64,000 nt of DNA from Streptomyces humi (lineage in GTDB: Bacteria > Actinomycetota > Actinomycetes > Streptomycetales > Streptomycetaceae), in NCBI RefSeq assembly GCF_001005085.2, contig NZ_LBMU02000075.1:43536-107535 (forward strand). The letters are read 5' to 3'. A model generated the notes under the pieces. It was not told the DNA's origin. It ran no database searches and saw nothing but the letters and a program-made list of their open reading frames with translations. A program made the translations under genes and the position numbers. Each line of letters begins with the position of its first letter. Within the stretch, counting starts at the first letter, position 1. Below are positions 55,697-64,000 of the stretch, piece after piece.

Positions 55697-57148
55697 CTAC
55701 TTCACACCCAGCACCTGCTCCACCGGATCGATCGCGAAGTACACCAGGAACAGCGCCGACACCACCCACAGCAGCCAGTTGACCTCCTTCGCCTTCCCCA
55801 GCACCGCCTTGATGACGACGTACGCCAGGAACCCCGCCCCGATGCCGTCCGTGATCGAGTAGGTGAACGGCATCGCGGCGATGGTCAGGAACGCCGGGAT
55901 CGCGATCTCGTACCTGTCCCACTCGATGTGCTTGACGTGGGTCATCATCAGGAAGCCCACGGCGATCAGCGCGGGCGCGGCCGCCTGGAGCGGCACGATC
56001 GTCAGCAGCGGGGTGAGGAACAGCGCGAGTCCGAACAGCCCGCCGGTGATCAGGTTGGCGAACCCGGTGCGGGCCCCCTCCCCCACCCCGGCCGCCGACT
56101 CGATGTAGGCCGTGTTGGAGGAGGCCGAGCCGAGGCCGCCGGCCACCGCCGCCGCGCCGTCGATGAACAGCACCCGCCCGATACCGGGCACCTGCCCCTG
56201 GTCGTCCAGCAGCCCCGCCTCCGCGCTGATGCCGACGATCGTGCCCATGGCGTCGAAGAAGTCGGACAGGATCAGGGTGAAGACCAGCAGGACCGCGGTG
56301 AGGACACCGGCCTTGGCGAAGCCGCCGAACAGGCTGAAGTGACCGATGAGCCCGAAGTCGGGGGCGTCCACGATCTTGTCCGGGACCTTCGGCGTGGTCA
56401 GGCCCCAGCTCTTGATGTCGGCGACCGAGTCGATGACGATCGCCACCACGGTCATGGTGACGATGCTGATCAGGATCGCGCCCTTCACCTTGCGGGCCAC
56501 CAGCGCGATGGTCAGGAGCACGCCAAGGCAGAAGACCAGTACGGGCCAGCCGGTGAGCCTGCCGACCGCACCCAGCTGCACCGGCACGGTGGTGTCCGCC
56601 GCGTCCGGGATCCGGCTGACGAAGCCCGCGTCGACGAAGCCGATGAAGGCGATGAACAGCCCGATGCCGACGCCGATCGCCTGCTTCAGCTGCTGCGGGA
56701 TCGCGTTCATGATCGCCTCGCGCAGCCCGGTCACGACGAGCACACAGATCAGCAGGCCTTCGAGGACGACCAGGCCCATCGCGTCGGACCAGCTCATCAG
56801 CGGCGCCAGCTGGAAGGCCACCACGGCGTTGAGTCCGAGGCCGGCCGCGATGGCGAGCGGGAGGTTGCCGCCGACACCCATGATGATCGTCATCACACAG
56901 GCCACCAGCGCGGTGGCGGTGACGAGTTGGCCGGTGTCGAGGGTGTGGCCGAACTTGTCCTTGGCGCTGCCGAGAATGATGGGGTTCAGGACGAGGATGT
57001 AGGCCATGGTGAAGAACGTGGCGAAGCCGCCGCGTATCTCACGGCCGAAGGTGGATCCCCGTTCGGTGATCCGGAAGAACCGGTCGACGCCGTTCCCGGC
57101 AGGTGGTGCGGCGCTCTGCGGCGGGTCCGCCTTCTGCGTCTCGGACAT
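55697..57148 (-). CDS. NCS2 family purine permease (AzgA/PbuG-like)
   Basis: 483 residues from ATG 57148 (MSETQKADPP), with GAGGAG upstream. About 12-14 helices. Family marks: VDRFFRITERGSTFGREIRGGFATFFTMAYILVLNP, GLGLNAVVAF, TLILSDFFDAMGTIVGISAEAGLLD and GLGSASSNTAYIESAAGVGEGARTG. Such proteins take up hypoxanthine, guanine or adenine by H+ symport. No purine riboswitch is visible in the 180-base upstream region. Confidence 0.92.
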   Translation of the reverse strand: MSETQKADPPQSAAPPAGNGVDRFFRITERGSTFGREIRGGFATFFTMAYILVLNPIILGSAKDKFGHTLDTGQLVTATALVACVMTIIMGVGGNLPLAIAAGLGLNAVVAFQLAPLMSWSDAMGLVVLEGLLICVLVVTGLREAIMNAIPQQLKQAIGVGIGLFIAFIGFVDAGFVSRIPDAADTTVPVQLGAVGRLTGWPVLVFCLGVLLTIALVARKVKGAILISIVTMTVVAIVIDSVADIKSWGLTTPKVPDKIVDAPDFGLIGHFSLFGGFAKAGVLTAVLLVFTLILSDFFDAMGTIVGISAEAGLLDDQGQVPGIGRVLFIDGAAAVAGGLGSASSNTAYIESAAGVGEGARTGFANLITGGLFGLALFLTPLLTIVPLQAAAPALIAVGFLMMTHVKHIEWDRYEIAIPAFLTIAAMPFTYSITDGIGAGFLAYVVIKAVLGKAKEVNWLLWVVSALFLVYFAIDPVEQVLGVK

Positions 57149-57334
57149 GGTCGTACTCCTCGTCGGCTGATCAAAGGTGTGCGGATGCTGGCTGGATTGT
57201 TCCCGCGTCGAACCGGTTTCAGGTTTTCCTCGTGTTACGGAATGGGACCCACGCACCGAACCCCCGCAAGAAGCACACCAAATGATCACTGCTACGCTCC
57301 GCATCTCGCCGGAACGTTCCTTCGGAGGTCACAC

Positions 57335-57904
57335 GTGGGCACAGTCGTCGACGACGCCGCCTCCGTGGAGTTCCATGCCTTCTTCGAACGCCACTACGCC
57401 GAACTCTCCAGGCTGGCCTATCTGTTGACCGGCCAGGCCGATGCCGCCGACGATCTCGCGGCCGACGCGCTGCTGGCGCTGTGGCACCGCTGGGACCGGG
57501 TGCGCGCGGCCGACCACCCCGTGGCCTACGCCCGGGGCGTCGTCGCCAACCTGGCCCGCACCCGGATCCGCAGCGCCGTGCGCGAGCGCCGCCGGGTCGC
57601 CCTGTTCTGGTCGCACCGCGAGGAACGGACCGAGAACCCGGACATCGCCGGAGTGGTGGACGTCCAGGGCGCGTTGCGCCGCCTGCCCTTCCGCAAACGG
57701 GCGTGTGTGGTCCTCCGGCACGCGTTCGACCTGTCGGAGAAGGACACCGCGCTCGCCCTGGGGATCTCGGTGGGTACCGTTAAGAGCCAGACGTCGAAGG
57801 GGATGGCCGAGTTGCAGAAGCTGCTCGGCGGGCAGGGTGTTCCGCAACGGGTGCACGCGGTGATGGCGCCGCGCGCCGGCCAGAGCGGAGGAAGGAACCG
57901 ATGA
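57335..57904 (+). CDS. ECF (SigE-like) RNA polymerase sigma factor
   Basis: 189 residues from GTG 57335, with GGAGG at 57324-57328. Region 2 (EFHAFFERHYAELSRLAYLLTGQADAADDLAADALLALWHRW) and region 4 (ALRRLPFRKRACVVLRHAFDLSEKDTALALGISVGTVKSQTSKGMAELQKLL) are typical of SigE-family ECF sigmas. It overlaps a membrane protein gene by four bases (ATGA), the normal arrangement for a regulated ECF pair. Confidence 0.92.
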   Translation: MGTVVDDAASVEFHAFFERHYAELSRLAYLLTGQADAADDLAADALLALWHRWDRVRAADHPVAYARGVVANLARTRIRSAVRERRRVALFWSHREERTENPDIAGVVDVQGALRRLPFRKRACVVLRHAFDLSEKDTALALGISVGTVKSQTSKGMAELQKLLGGQGVPQRVHAVMAPRAGQSGGRNR

Positions 57905-58743
57905 GGCAGCAGGACGTGCACGACGAGCTGCGCGCCCGGCTGCACGAGGCCGCCGAGGCACACGAACCCGACCGCGCCCGTGTCCTGGCCCGGATCGAGC
58001 GGGGCATGACCGCGCGGGACCGGCCCGGCCACCGCGCCACCCTGCCACCGGTGTTCGGCTGGCTCCGGGTGGTCGGCGCCACGGCCGCGGTCGCCGCGGT
58101 CCTCGGCGTCGGCGGTTACGCGGTCGCCTCGGCCGTGCGGCCCACCCCCACCGAGAAGACGGTGGCGGTCTCCCCGACGCCCTCCGGGTCCCCGGACGCG
58201 ACCAGCCGCCCGCCGTCCCGCTCGGCGGCCCCGCCGCCGCCGGCCACATCCTCGACGTCGGCCTCCTCCAGGCCGAGTTCGACGCCCTCCTCCCCGAGGG
58301 CCACCGCCACCGCGCCCGTCGCCAAGGGCGAGCGGGACGGCCCGCTGTGGTCGGACGGCTCGGTGGACCCGCACAGCAACGACTTCTGGGCGCAGTCCGA
58401 CGTGACCCTGAAGACCACCGGCCGGCTGACGTCCCTCACGGTGCGGTTGAAGGTGGCCCAGACCGGCGGGGTGTCGAACGCCGGCGCCTGGCGCTCGTTG
58501 CCGGAGACCGACTTCACCCAGACGGTGGCCGAGCAGGACGGCTTCCTGGTCTACACGTGGACACTCAAGCCGGGCAGCGGGGTCGCCGTCGGCGAGTGGG
58601 TGTTCGCGGGCCAGTACAACCACGAGCAGGGCGGCCGCGACGCCGGGGACGACAGCTACACGATCACGGGCACCGCGGGCGGCAAGCAGTACGCCGTGAC
58701 CGGCGACTTCGCCACCCACACGACGACCGACGGCGACTCGTAG
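57901..58743 (+). CDS. single-pass membrane protein cotranscribed with the sigma factor (anti-sigma candidate)
   Basis: 280 residues from ATG 57901. Cytoplasmic N-terminus of about 50 residues (HDELRARLHEAAEAHEPDRARVLARIERGM), one membrane helix (about 55-76), a Pro/Ser/Thr-rich stalk (about 80-137) and an extracellular beta-rich domain with two Trp-rich strands. The N-terminus has no HxxxCxxC zinc anti-sigma motif. Coupling to the sigma gene suggests regulation of it, with the outer domain as sensor. Confidence 0.82.
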   Translation: MRQQDVHDELRARLHEAAEAHEPDRARVLARIERGMTARDRPGHRATLPPVFGWLRVVGATAAVAAVLGVGGYAVASAVRPTPTEKTVAVSPTPSGSPDATSRPPSRSAAPPPPATSSTSASSRPSSTPSSPRATATAPVAKGERDGPLWSDGSVDPHSNDFWAQSDVTLKTTGRLTSLTVRLKVAQTGGVSNAGAWRSLPETDFTQTVAEQDGFLVYTWTLKPGSGVAVGEWVFAGQYNHEQGGRDAGDDSYTITGTAGGKQYAVTGDFATHTTTDGDS

Positions 58744-58909
58744 AGAACTCACGGGAACACGGCAACCTTTTCCCCGCCGGCGGCGACCAGGTACCGACGG
58801 GCGAGCCGGCCGCACGCGGCGGACCGGCTCGTCCCCGACGGCCGCGAGGGCGGCGGCACGAACCCCGGTGGTGAGGTCCGGGAACATGCCGTCCGGAACG
58901 GCCGGCCGT

Positions 58910-58961
58910 GCACAGTTCCCCGCGCCCCGAGAAGAAGCGGCAGGGGCGCGGGGAACTGTGC
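58910..58961. terminator. perfect 19-bp inverted repeat between convergent genes (element copy 6)
   Basis: gcacagttccccgcgcccc (58910-58928) and its exact complement (58943-58961) around a 14-base loop. The right arm carries the core of the dispersed element, the left arm is its mirror. It can terminate from both sides. Confidence 0.8.
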
Positions 58962-58980
58962 GCCCGGGTCCGGACCGGCC

Positions 58981-60135
58981 TCAGTCCATGGTCGCCCCGA
59001 TGGTGCCGGACCCCGTGGTCAGGAAGGTCGTGACGGGCAGCGAACCGCCGGTGCCACGGGCCCCGTACGCGGTCGTCGCGTCCGTCGACCTGAACGCCGG
59101 CGTGGCCACCCCGCCGTCCCAGTTGTTGGCGGCGGAGACGGTGCGCGAGCCGAGCGTGCGAAGGCCGCCCCTGTTGCCGACGGACAGGTTCCGGGCCAGT
59201 CGCGATTTGCCCGTCGCGAAGAAGAACCCGGACTCCCCGTTGGAGTACGCCGTGTTGCGGTTCAGCACGATCGCCCCGGTGTTGGAGTTCTCGGTGAACC
59301 CGTTGAGGGTGTTGTCCCAGGACGCGTCGTCGTTGACGACGTGCCCGACGGCGACACCGCCGCCGCCGAGCTTGAAGCCGTTGCCGTTGCCCTCGAACGC
59401 GGAGTCGCCCCAGCGGTTCTTGCCGTTGCCGAAGGCCCAGCTGTGCTCGATCCTGACGGGGGACGAGAACTGCCACAGGTCGAGGCCGTCGTCCGAGTTG
59501 TTGTACAGACGCGCTCCGGTCACCTTGTTGCCCGTGCCCGAGCCGAACTTGATGGCGATACCGTCGGCGTTCTGCCCGTGCCCGGCCTTGTCGTAGTTGC
59601 CGTAACTGTCCAGGTTCTGGACGAGGTTGTTCACGGTGTTGTCGCCGCGCAGCGTGAAGCCGGAGTCACCGTTGTTCGCGGTGACGAGGTTCTTGAAGAT
59701 CCCGCCCGTGGACGAGGTGGCGACGAAGCCCTGGGCCGGGGAGTTCTGGAACGTGAGGTCCTGGACGGTCCAGTAGCTGCCGTAGATCCCGGTGAGCCAT
59801 TGCCCGGCGGGCAGCTTGGAGCCGTCGATCTTCACCATCTCGCCGCTGTAGGCCTTGAGCGTGATGCGGCTGGCGGCGGTGCCGCTCGCCGTCGACTTCA
59901 GGGTGGCGGTCGGGTAGTACGTGCCCGCGCGCACCTGGATGACGGTGCCGGCGCCGGCGTGCGCCACGGCCGCCTCCAGCTGTGCGGTGGTGGAGACGGT
60001 GACCGTGCTGGTGGCGGCCTGGGCACCGCCGTTCGACAGGCCGAGTTGGACGCCCCCCGCCCCCGCGGCGACGGCCACCGCCGCGGCGATCGAGAGGGTA
60101 CGTGTCCTGCGGTGGCGTCCGGTGCTGAAGCGCAC
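58981..60135 (-). CDS. secreted right-handed beta-helix pectate lyase (PL9-like), copy A
   Basis: 384 residues from GTG 60135 (VRFSTGRHRRTRTLSIAAAV), with AAGGAAAGGAA upstream. Signal peptide to about residue 41 (GGAQA), then the beta-helix: VIQVRAGTYYPTATLKS, DLTFQNSPAQGF, NNGDSGFTLRGDN, GQNADGIAIKFGSGTGNKVTGARLYNNSDDGLDLWQF, NRWGDSAFEGNGNGFKLGG. Near copy-for-copy similar to the gene at 61162. PL9 enzymes cleave polygalacturonate by beta-elimination using Ca2+ and a Lys; the exact catalytic Lys is not marked here. Confidence 0.87.
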   Translation of the reverse strand: MRFSTGRHRRTRTLSIAAAVAVAAGAGGVQLGLSNGGAQAATSTVTVSTTAQLEAAVAHAGAGTVIQVRAGTYYPTATLKSTASGTAASRITLKAYSGEMVKIDGSKLPAGQWLTGIYGSYWTVQDLTFQNSPAQGFVATSSTGGIFKNLVTANNGDSGFTLRGDNTVNNLVQNLDSYGNYDKAGHGQNADGIAIKFGSGTGNKVTGARLYNNSDDGLDLWQFSSPVRIEHSWAFGNGKNRWGDSAFEGNGNGFKLGGGGVAVGHVVNDDASWDNTLNGFTENSNTGAIVLNRNTAYSNGESGFFFATGKSRLARNLSVGNRGGLRTLGSRTVSAANNWDGGVATPAFRSTDATTAYGARGTGGSLPVTTFLTTGSGTIGATMD

Positions 60136-60264
60136 GGGCCGTTCCTTTCCTTGACGTCGTGGCGACGTGCCGACGAGGGGAGCGAAACGGGCCGGAGGGG
60201 CCGCCCCGGCCCGTTTCTGCCTCCCAGTCGCCGCCATGGCCGGAAAGGGTTGCCGCCGACCCGG

Positions 60265-61062
60265 TTACGAGACGAAGTACGTCGGGTTCGGCAGCTTGTA
60301 CGTGCGGTCCGCGTAGCCGCCGTCCAGGTCCGAGTACTGGTCGCCGAGGTTGGCGACGATGTCGTACCCGAGGTCCTGCTCGATGTGCTTGCGGGTGCCG
60401 GACTTGTACTGCACGGTGGTGCAGTTCCAGGTGCCCGGGGTGGCGCAGGCGCCGAGGTAGGACGGCGGGTTGGCCTTGTCCTTGAGGAACATGTGCGCGG
60501 CGTCGAGGTTGACGTCGGCGCCGATCTTCTTCAGGTTCTCGACCGCGGCGGTGCGCTGCGCCTCGCTGAGACCGGAGTTGTAGAAGACCTCGACGCCCTT
60601 GCTCTCGGCGTACCGGACCAGCTCGGCGCTGCCGAAGACGCCCGGCCGGTCGGCCTTGTTGACGTAGTCGGCCCAGGTGGTGCCGTTGTACGTGTAGTTG
60701 TAGCGCTTCTCGTAGTCGAGGCTGAGCAGCAGCGTGTCGTCGATGTCGAAGACCACCGCGGGCTTCTCGCCGTGGCGGTGCGCCTTGCGCGCCGCCTTGT
60801 CGATCTGGCGCTCCACGGCCGCGTCGATGCGCGCCAGGTCCTTGGCGTACGGGCTGTCCGGCGACGCCTGGTACACGCCGTCGGCGTCGGCGGTGGTGCC
60901 GTAGTAGGTGTCGATGTCCTTCACCAGGAGCCCGATGTTGTAGGGCTCGTGGGTGGAGTTCGCGGTCGACTGGCCGGCGGTGGCGGCACCGGCTCCGTAG
61001 AGGGCGCCGCCGGCGACGGCACAGGCGGCCGCGATCGCCGTGATCCGAAGTGACTTATGCAT
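60265..61062 (-). CDS. secreted HAD superfamily acid phosphatase
   Basis: 265 residues from ATG 61062 (MHKSLRITAIAAACAVAGG), with a signal peptide to about residue 30. The catalytic motif I is VFDIDDTLLLSLDYEKRY (DxDDT), then FYNSGLSEAQRTAAVENLKKIG (motif II) and YDIVANLGDQYSDLDGGYAD (motif IV). It belongs to the plant-type/class B-like acid phosphatases. It sits between the two pectate lyases; phosphate scavenging or sugar phosphate cleavage outside the cell is plausible. Confidence 0.88.
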   Translation of the reverse strand: MHKSLRITAIAAACAVAGGALYGAGAATAGQSTANSTHEPYNIGLLVKDIDTYYGTTADADGVYQASPDSPYAKDLARIDAAVERQIDKAARKAHRHGEKPAVVFDIDDTLLLSLDYEKRYNYTYNGTTWADYVNKADRPGVFGSAELVRYAESKGVEVFYNSGLSEAQRTAAVENLKKIGADVNLDAAHMFLKDKANPPSYLGACATPGTWNCTTVQYKSGTRKHIEQDLGYDIVANLGDQYSDLDGGYADRTYKLPNPTYFVS

Positions 61063-61161
61063 GACACGAGTTCTACGCGCGTCACCCGGACGGGCGCGAG
61101 ACCCGTTGCCCGATCGATATCTCATCGGCGGGCAAAAACCGGGTCAAGCGCCCTGGACGGT

Positions 61162-62274
61162 TCAGTTCATCGTCGCGCCGATGGTGGTGCTGCCGGTGGT
61201 CAGGAAGGTCGTCGCGGGCAGCGAGCCGTCCGACTTGCGGGCGTTGTAGGTGGTCGACGCGTCCGTGGAGACGAAGGACGGGGTGCTGATGCCGCTGTCC
61301 CAGTTGTTGCCGGCCGAGACCACCGACGAGCCCTTGGTGACCGAACCGCTGCCGTTGCTCACCGCGAGGTTCTTGCCGAGGCGGGCCGCGCTGGTCGCGA
61401 AGTAGTAGCCCCACCCGGAGTTGGCGTAGGCGGTGGTGCGGTTGATCACGATCGCCCCGGTGTTGGAGTTCTCGGTGAAGCCGTTGCCGGCGTTGCCCCA
61501 GGCGGCCGAGTTGTTGACGACGTGGGCGACGGTGACGCCGTTGCCGCCCAGCTTGAAGCCGTTGCCGTTGCCCTCGAAGGCGGAGTCGCCCCAGCGGTTG
61601 ACGCCGTTGCCGAAGGACCAGGTGTGCTCGATGGTGACCGGCGAGGAGAACGACCAAAGGTCGATACCGTCGTCGGAGTTGTTGTACAGCCGTGCGCCGG
61701 TGACGAGGTTGCCGGTGCCGGAGCCGAACTTGACGGCGACACCGTCGGCGTTCTGGCCGTGGGTCGCGGCGTCGTAGTTGCCGTAGCTGTCCAAGTTCTT
61801 GACGGTGTTGTTCACGGTCCCGTCGCCGGTGAGCGTGAAGCCGGAGTCGCCGCCGTCGATGGTCTTGATGTTGGTCCAGTTGGTGCCGGTGCAGGACTGG
61901 CAGACCACCGCGCTGTCCGGGGAGTTCTGGAAGGTGATGTTGGAGACGTTCCAGTAGTCCGCGGTCAGCTTGAAGATCCAGTCGCCGGAGGGCAGCGACG
62001 AGCCGTCGATCTTGACCGTCTCCGAGCCGTACGCGGTGAGCGTGACCGGCGCGGAGGAGGTCCCGTTGACCGTGGACTGGAGGGTGGCCGTCGGGTAGTA
62101 GGTGCCGCCGCGGACCTGGATGACCTCGCCTGCGGTGGCGTTCTTGATGGCGCTGGTCAGGTCGGTGGAGTTGCTGACCACGACGGTCGCCGCGTGCGCC
62201 GGGGTGGCCATGACGGCGAGCCCGAGCGATGCCGTGGTCACGGCGAGTGCGGTGAAGGTGCTGAGTCGACGCAT
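61162..62274 (-). CDS. secreted right-handed beta-helix pectate lyase (PL9-like), copy B
   Basis: 370 residues from ATG 62274, with AAAGGA upstream. Signal peptide MRRLSTFTALAVTTASLGLAVMATPAHA. The beta-helix carries the same landmarks as copy A: VIQVRGGTYYPTATLQS, GDSGFTLTGDGTVNNTV, HGQNADGVAVKFGSGTGNLVTGARLYNNSDDGIDLWSF, NRWGDSAFEGNGNGFKLGGNGVTV. A Cys pair (VVCQSC) is absent from copy A. The two are clear paralogues. Confidence 0.88.
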   Translation of the reverse strand: MRRLSTFTALAVTTASLGLAVMATPAHAATVVVSNSTDLTSAIKNATAGEVIQVRGGTYYPTATLQSTVNGTSSAPVTLTAYGSETVKIDGSSLPSGDWIFKLTADYWNVSNITFQNSPDSAVVCQSCTGTNWTNIKTIDGGDSGFTLTGDGTVNNTVKNLDSYGNYDAATHGQNADGVAVKFGSGTGNLVTGARLYNNSDDGIDLWSFSSPVTIEHTWSFGNGVNRWGDSAFEGNGNGFKLGGNGVTVAHVVNNSAAWGNAGNGFTENSNTGAIVINRTTAYANSGWGYYFATSAARLGKNLAVSNGSGSVTKGSSVVSAGNNWDSGISTPSFVSTDASTTYNARKSDGSLPATTFLTTGSTTIGATMN

Positions 62275-62296
62275 GACGTGCGGGTCCTTTCGTCGA

Positions 62297-63337
62297 TCAG
62301 AGTGAGCGGGTCGGATGTCCGAGGGGTGTCCAGTCGCCGAGGTAGGCCGCGGGGGTGTGCGACAGCGCCTCGGCGTCGGTGAGCTGGGGCCGGTTCGCGG
62401 GGACGGTGATCACCGCGCCGGGCCCGGAGTTGCGGTACTCCGCGAACCGCATGGACTGCCAGGGGTAGGCGTCCCGCATGTTCGTGTAGGGCGCGACGGG
62501 GTCGATCCCGGGGCCGATGAGACTGTCCCGCACGACCAGCGAGGGCCAGGCGGTGGTCTCGTACGTCGGCACCCAGGGCCGCGCCAGCTTGTACGCCCCG
62601 TCCTCCGCGCCGGAGGAGAACCGGCAGCGGACGGCGAGGAACCCGTACGGGTCGGCACGGGCGGTCGAGGGGGCGAACACCATGCCCTTGGGGGTGAAGG
62701 TGACGTCCCGTTGCAGGGTGCGGAAGTGGCAGCGCTCGTACACCGCCCGCGCCCGTCCGAAGACGAAGTCGACGTCGCCCTCGATGTGACAGCGATGGAA
62801 GAACTGCCGGTCGAAGGAGCCGAGTCCGGTGGTGTCGGCGAACAGGGTGTCCTGGTGGCCGAGCAGCCGGACGTTCTCGAAGTGCGTCCGGTCGCCCGTC
62901 AGGTACGCGGCGACGGCCTGGGTGCCGGTGATGTCGGGGTGGTCGGCGCGCAGCCAGTCGTTGGCGAGGGTGAGGTCACGGACGACCAGCCCCGGCGCCG
63001 CCGAGGTGAAGGTGGCGGAGCCCGCGGTGCCGTAGGTACCCGAACCGTCGGGCCGCTGGGTCCCGTTGGCGTTGTCGTGGACGATGACGGCGGCCCGCGG
63101 ATCGGGGTCGGCGCCCCGGATCGTCAACTCCGCCTTGCCGGCGGGCACAACGACGACCTCGCGGTACGTCCCCGGGTGCACGACGATCGTCCGTCCGGGC
63201 CCGGCCACCGCGTCCACGGCGGCCTGTACGGAGTCACCGGGGCGGACGTGCAGGACACGGCGGTCCCGGGTGAAACCGGTGGCCGAGCCCGTGGCCAGCG
63301 CGGCGCCGGCGGCGAGCAGTGCGCGTCGGGTCGGCAC
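62297..63337 (-). CDS. secreted pectinesterase (CE8)
   Basis: 346 residues from GTG 63337, one base after the stop of the next pectinesterase gene upstream. Signal MPTRRALLAAGAALATGSATG with a Tat-like TRRALL. CE8 motifs in order: PGTYREVV, GTQAVAAYL, LLGHQDTLFAD, GDVDFVFGRARAVYERC and LARPW. The usual LGRPW reads LARPW here and in the paralogue. It removes methyl esters from pectin, preparing it for the pectate lyases downstream. Confidence 0.9.
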   Translation of the reverse strand: MPTRRALLAAGAALATGSATGFTRDRRVLHVRPGDSVQAAVDAVAGPGRTIVVHPGTYREVVVVPAGKAELTIRGADPDPRAAVIVHDNANGTQRPDGSGTYGTAGSATFTSAAPGLVVRDLTLANDWLRADHPDITGTQAVAAYLTGDRTHFENVRLLGHQDTLFADTTGLGSFDRQFFHRCHIEGDVDFVFGRARAVYERCHFRTLQRDVTFTPKGMVFAPSTARADPYGFLAVRCRFSSGAEDGAYKLARPWVPTYETTAWPSLVVRDSLIGPGIDPVAPYTNMRDAYPWQSMRFAEYRNSGPGAVITVPANRPQLTDAEALSHTPAAYLGDWTPLGHPTRSL

Positions 63338-63338
63338 G

Positions 63339-64000
63339 TCAGCACCCCCGCCAAGGGGTCCAGTCGCCGAGACAGGTCTCCCGGGTCGCCGACCCGGCCT
63401 CCTCGTCGGTGAGCTGGGGCCGGTTCTCGGGGACGGTGAGCACCGCGCCCGGACCGGAGTTGCGGTACTCGGCGAAGCGCTGGTCCTGCCAGGGGAAGCT
63501 CGCCGACATGTTCGTGTAGGGGGCGGCCGCGTCGATGCCGGGACCGAGGTGGGAGTCGCGGACGACGAGCGAGGGCCGGGCCGTGGTGTCGGAGCTGGGC
63601 ACCCAGGGACGGGCCAGCTTGTAGGCGGCGTCGGGGGCCGCGCTGCTCACCCGGCTCCGGGACACCAGGTAGCCGTGGGGGTTGGCGGCCGCCGTCGAGG
63701 GCGCGAAGACGAACCCGTAGGGGGCGGCCGCCAGGTCGGTCCGGTCCAGGGTGCGGAAGTGGCAGTCCTCGTACACCGCCCGCGCCCGCCCGAAGACGAA
63801 GTCGACATCGCCCTCGGCGTAGCAGTGCGCGAAGTACTGGCGGGCGAAGACACCGAGGGAGATCGTGTCGGCGTACAGGGTGTCCTGGTGGCCGAGGAAA
63901 CGGCAGTGGTGGAAGGCGGACCGGTCGCCCTGCACCTTGAGGGCGACGGCCTGGGTGGCGCTGATGTCGGGGTGGTCGGCGCGCAGCCAGTCGTTGGCGA
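63339..64000 (-). CDS. pectinesterase (CE8), 5' end beyond the window
   Basis: The frame is open to the window edge (LANDWLRADHPDI-like segment at about 63940-64000), so the N-terminus is missing. The visible CE8 motifs are TQAVALK, FLGHQDTLYAD, GDVDFVFGRARAVYEDC and YKLARPW, very close to those of the gene at 62297. Order and similarity show a tandem duplication. One base separates its TGA from the next start, so the two are translated together. Confidence 0.85.
   Translation of the reverse strand, partial: ANDWLRADHPDISATQAVALKVQGDRSAFHHCRFLGHQDTLYADTISLGVFARQYFAHCYAEGDVDFVFGRARAVYEDCHFRTLDRTDLAAAPYGFVFAPSTAAANPHGYLVSRSRVSSAAPDAAYKLARPWVPSSDTTARPSLVVRDSHLGPGIDAAAPYTNMSASFPWQDQRFAEYRNSGPGAVLTVPENRPQLTDEEAGSATRETCLGDWTPWRGC

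Noticed and set aside
57149..57334. A purine riboswitch before the NCS2 permease
   Set aside because: I could not find the paired stems or conserved loop bases of the purine aptamer; only a ribosome binding site is clear.
57901..58743. A zinc-binding anti-sigma (ZAS) protein
   Set aside because: The cytoplasmic N-terminus contains no Cys, so the HxxxCxxC motif is absent.

Overview
The window is high-GC DNA with very short gaps, chains of genes overlapping by 1-4 bases (ATGA, GTGA), many GTG starts and AGGAGG-type ribosome binding sites. Its gene order matches, as I remember it, the SCO1838-SCO188x stretch of Streptomyces coelicolor: enoyl-CoA hydratase, the GATC-binding nucleoid protein Gbn, an ABC-F protein, the phosphate transporter pitH2, the cobalamin cluster, a SCO1860-type LAETG protein, ectABCD, a penicillin-binding protein and pectinases. 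I read it as core chromosome of a Streptomyces species. I see no phage, insertion sequence, CRISPR array, rRNA or tRNA.

Layout. 1-4.8 kb: a DEDDh exonuclease with a BRCT domain (5' end outside the window), a small zinc-binding protein, SURF1, a GH15 glycosidase and an atypical SDR. 4.8-7.8 kb: an Asp23/Gls24 envelope module (AmaP, a DUF6286-type protein, two Asp23 proteins, a small DUF2273-like membrane protein) with a divergent protein that looks like two Asp23-like halves. 7.9-17.7 kb: enoyl-CoA hydratase, gbn, ABC-F, a membrane protein with long low-complexity repeats, a neutral zinc metallopeptidase, a VOC protein, a large conserved unknown, an alpha/beta hydrolase and a class II aldolase. 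18.0-19.5 kb: the phosphate transporter behind a clear PHO box, plus a 75-residue membrane partner.

19.6-38.0 kb is the cobalamin cluster. A terminator, a cobalamin riboswitch and a possible 19-residue leader peptide precede cobD-cobQ-cobN-chlI/D-cobO-cobB-cobI, all overlapping. A ZIP-family metal transporter on the other strand splits the cluster. cobM-cobL-cbiG/cobJ-cobH-cbiX-cobC follow as a second overlapping operon without a visible riboswitch. Late cobalt insertion (CobN plus an AAA/vWA protein) sits together with early-insertion or anaerobic-type parts (CbiX, CbiG).

38.0-64.0 kb: the LAETG protein, an amidohydrolase with a beta-repeat protein, a polar amino-acid type ABC transporter with a near-consensus promoter, a class V aminotransferase, then ectABCD behind an AT-rich leader with two hairpins. 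After that come an aminotransferase, a DsbA-like protein, a GNAT, a DUF1349 protein, a ketoglutarate-semialdehyde-type aldehyde dehydrogenase divergent from an IclR regulator across a palindromic operator, a class B PBP, an NCS2 purine permease, an ECF sigma factor with its membrane partner, and a secreted pectin-degrading set (two PL9-like pectate lyases, a HAD phosphatase, two pectinesterases, the last cut by the window edge).

Two patterns cross gene families. First, short tandem repeats straddle or abut the stop codons of several genes (about 819, 1991, 48172 and 53968, with a hexamer run near 51498). Second, a dispersed extragenic element with the core GCGCGGGGAACCGCGCGA recurs after genes at six places. 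Neither is a standard annotated feature, and both are easy to test.
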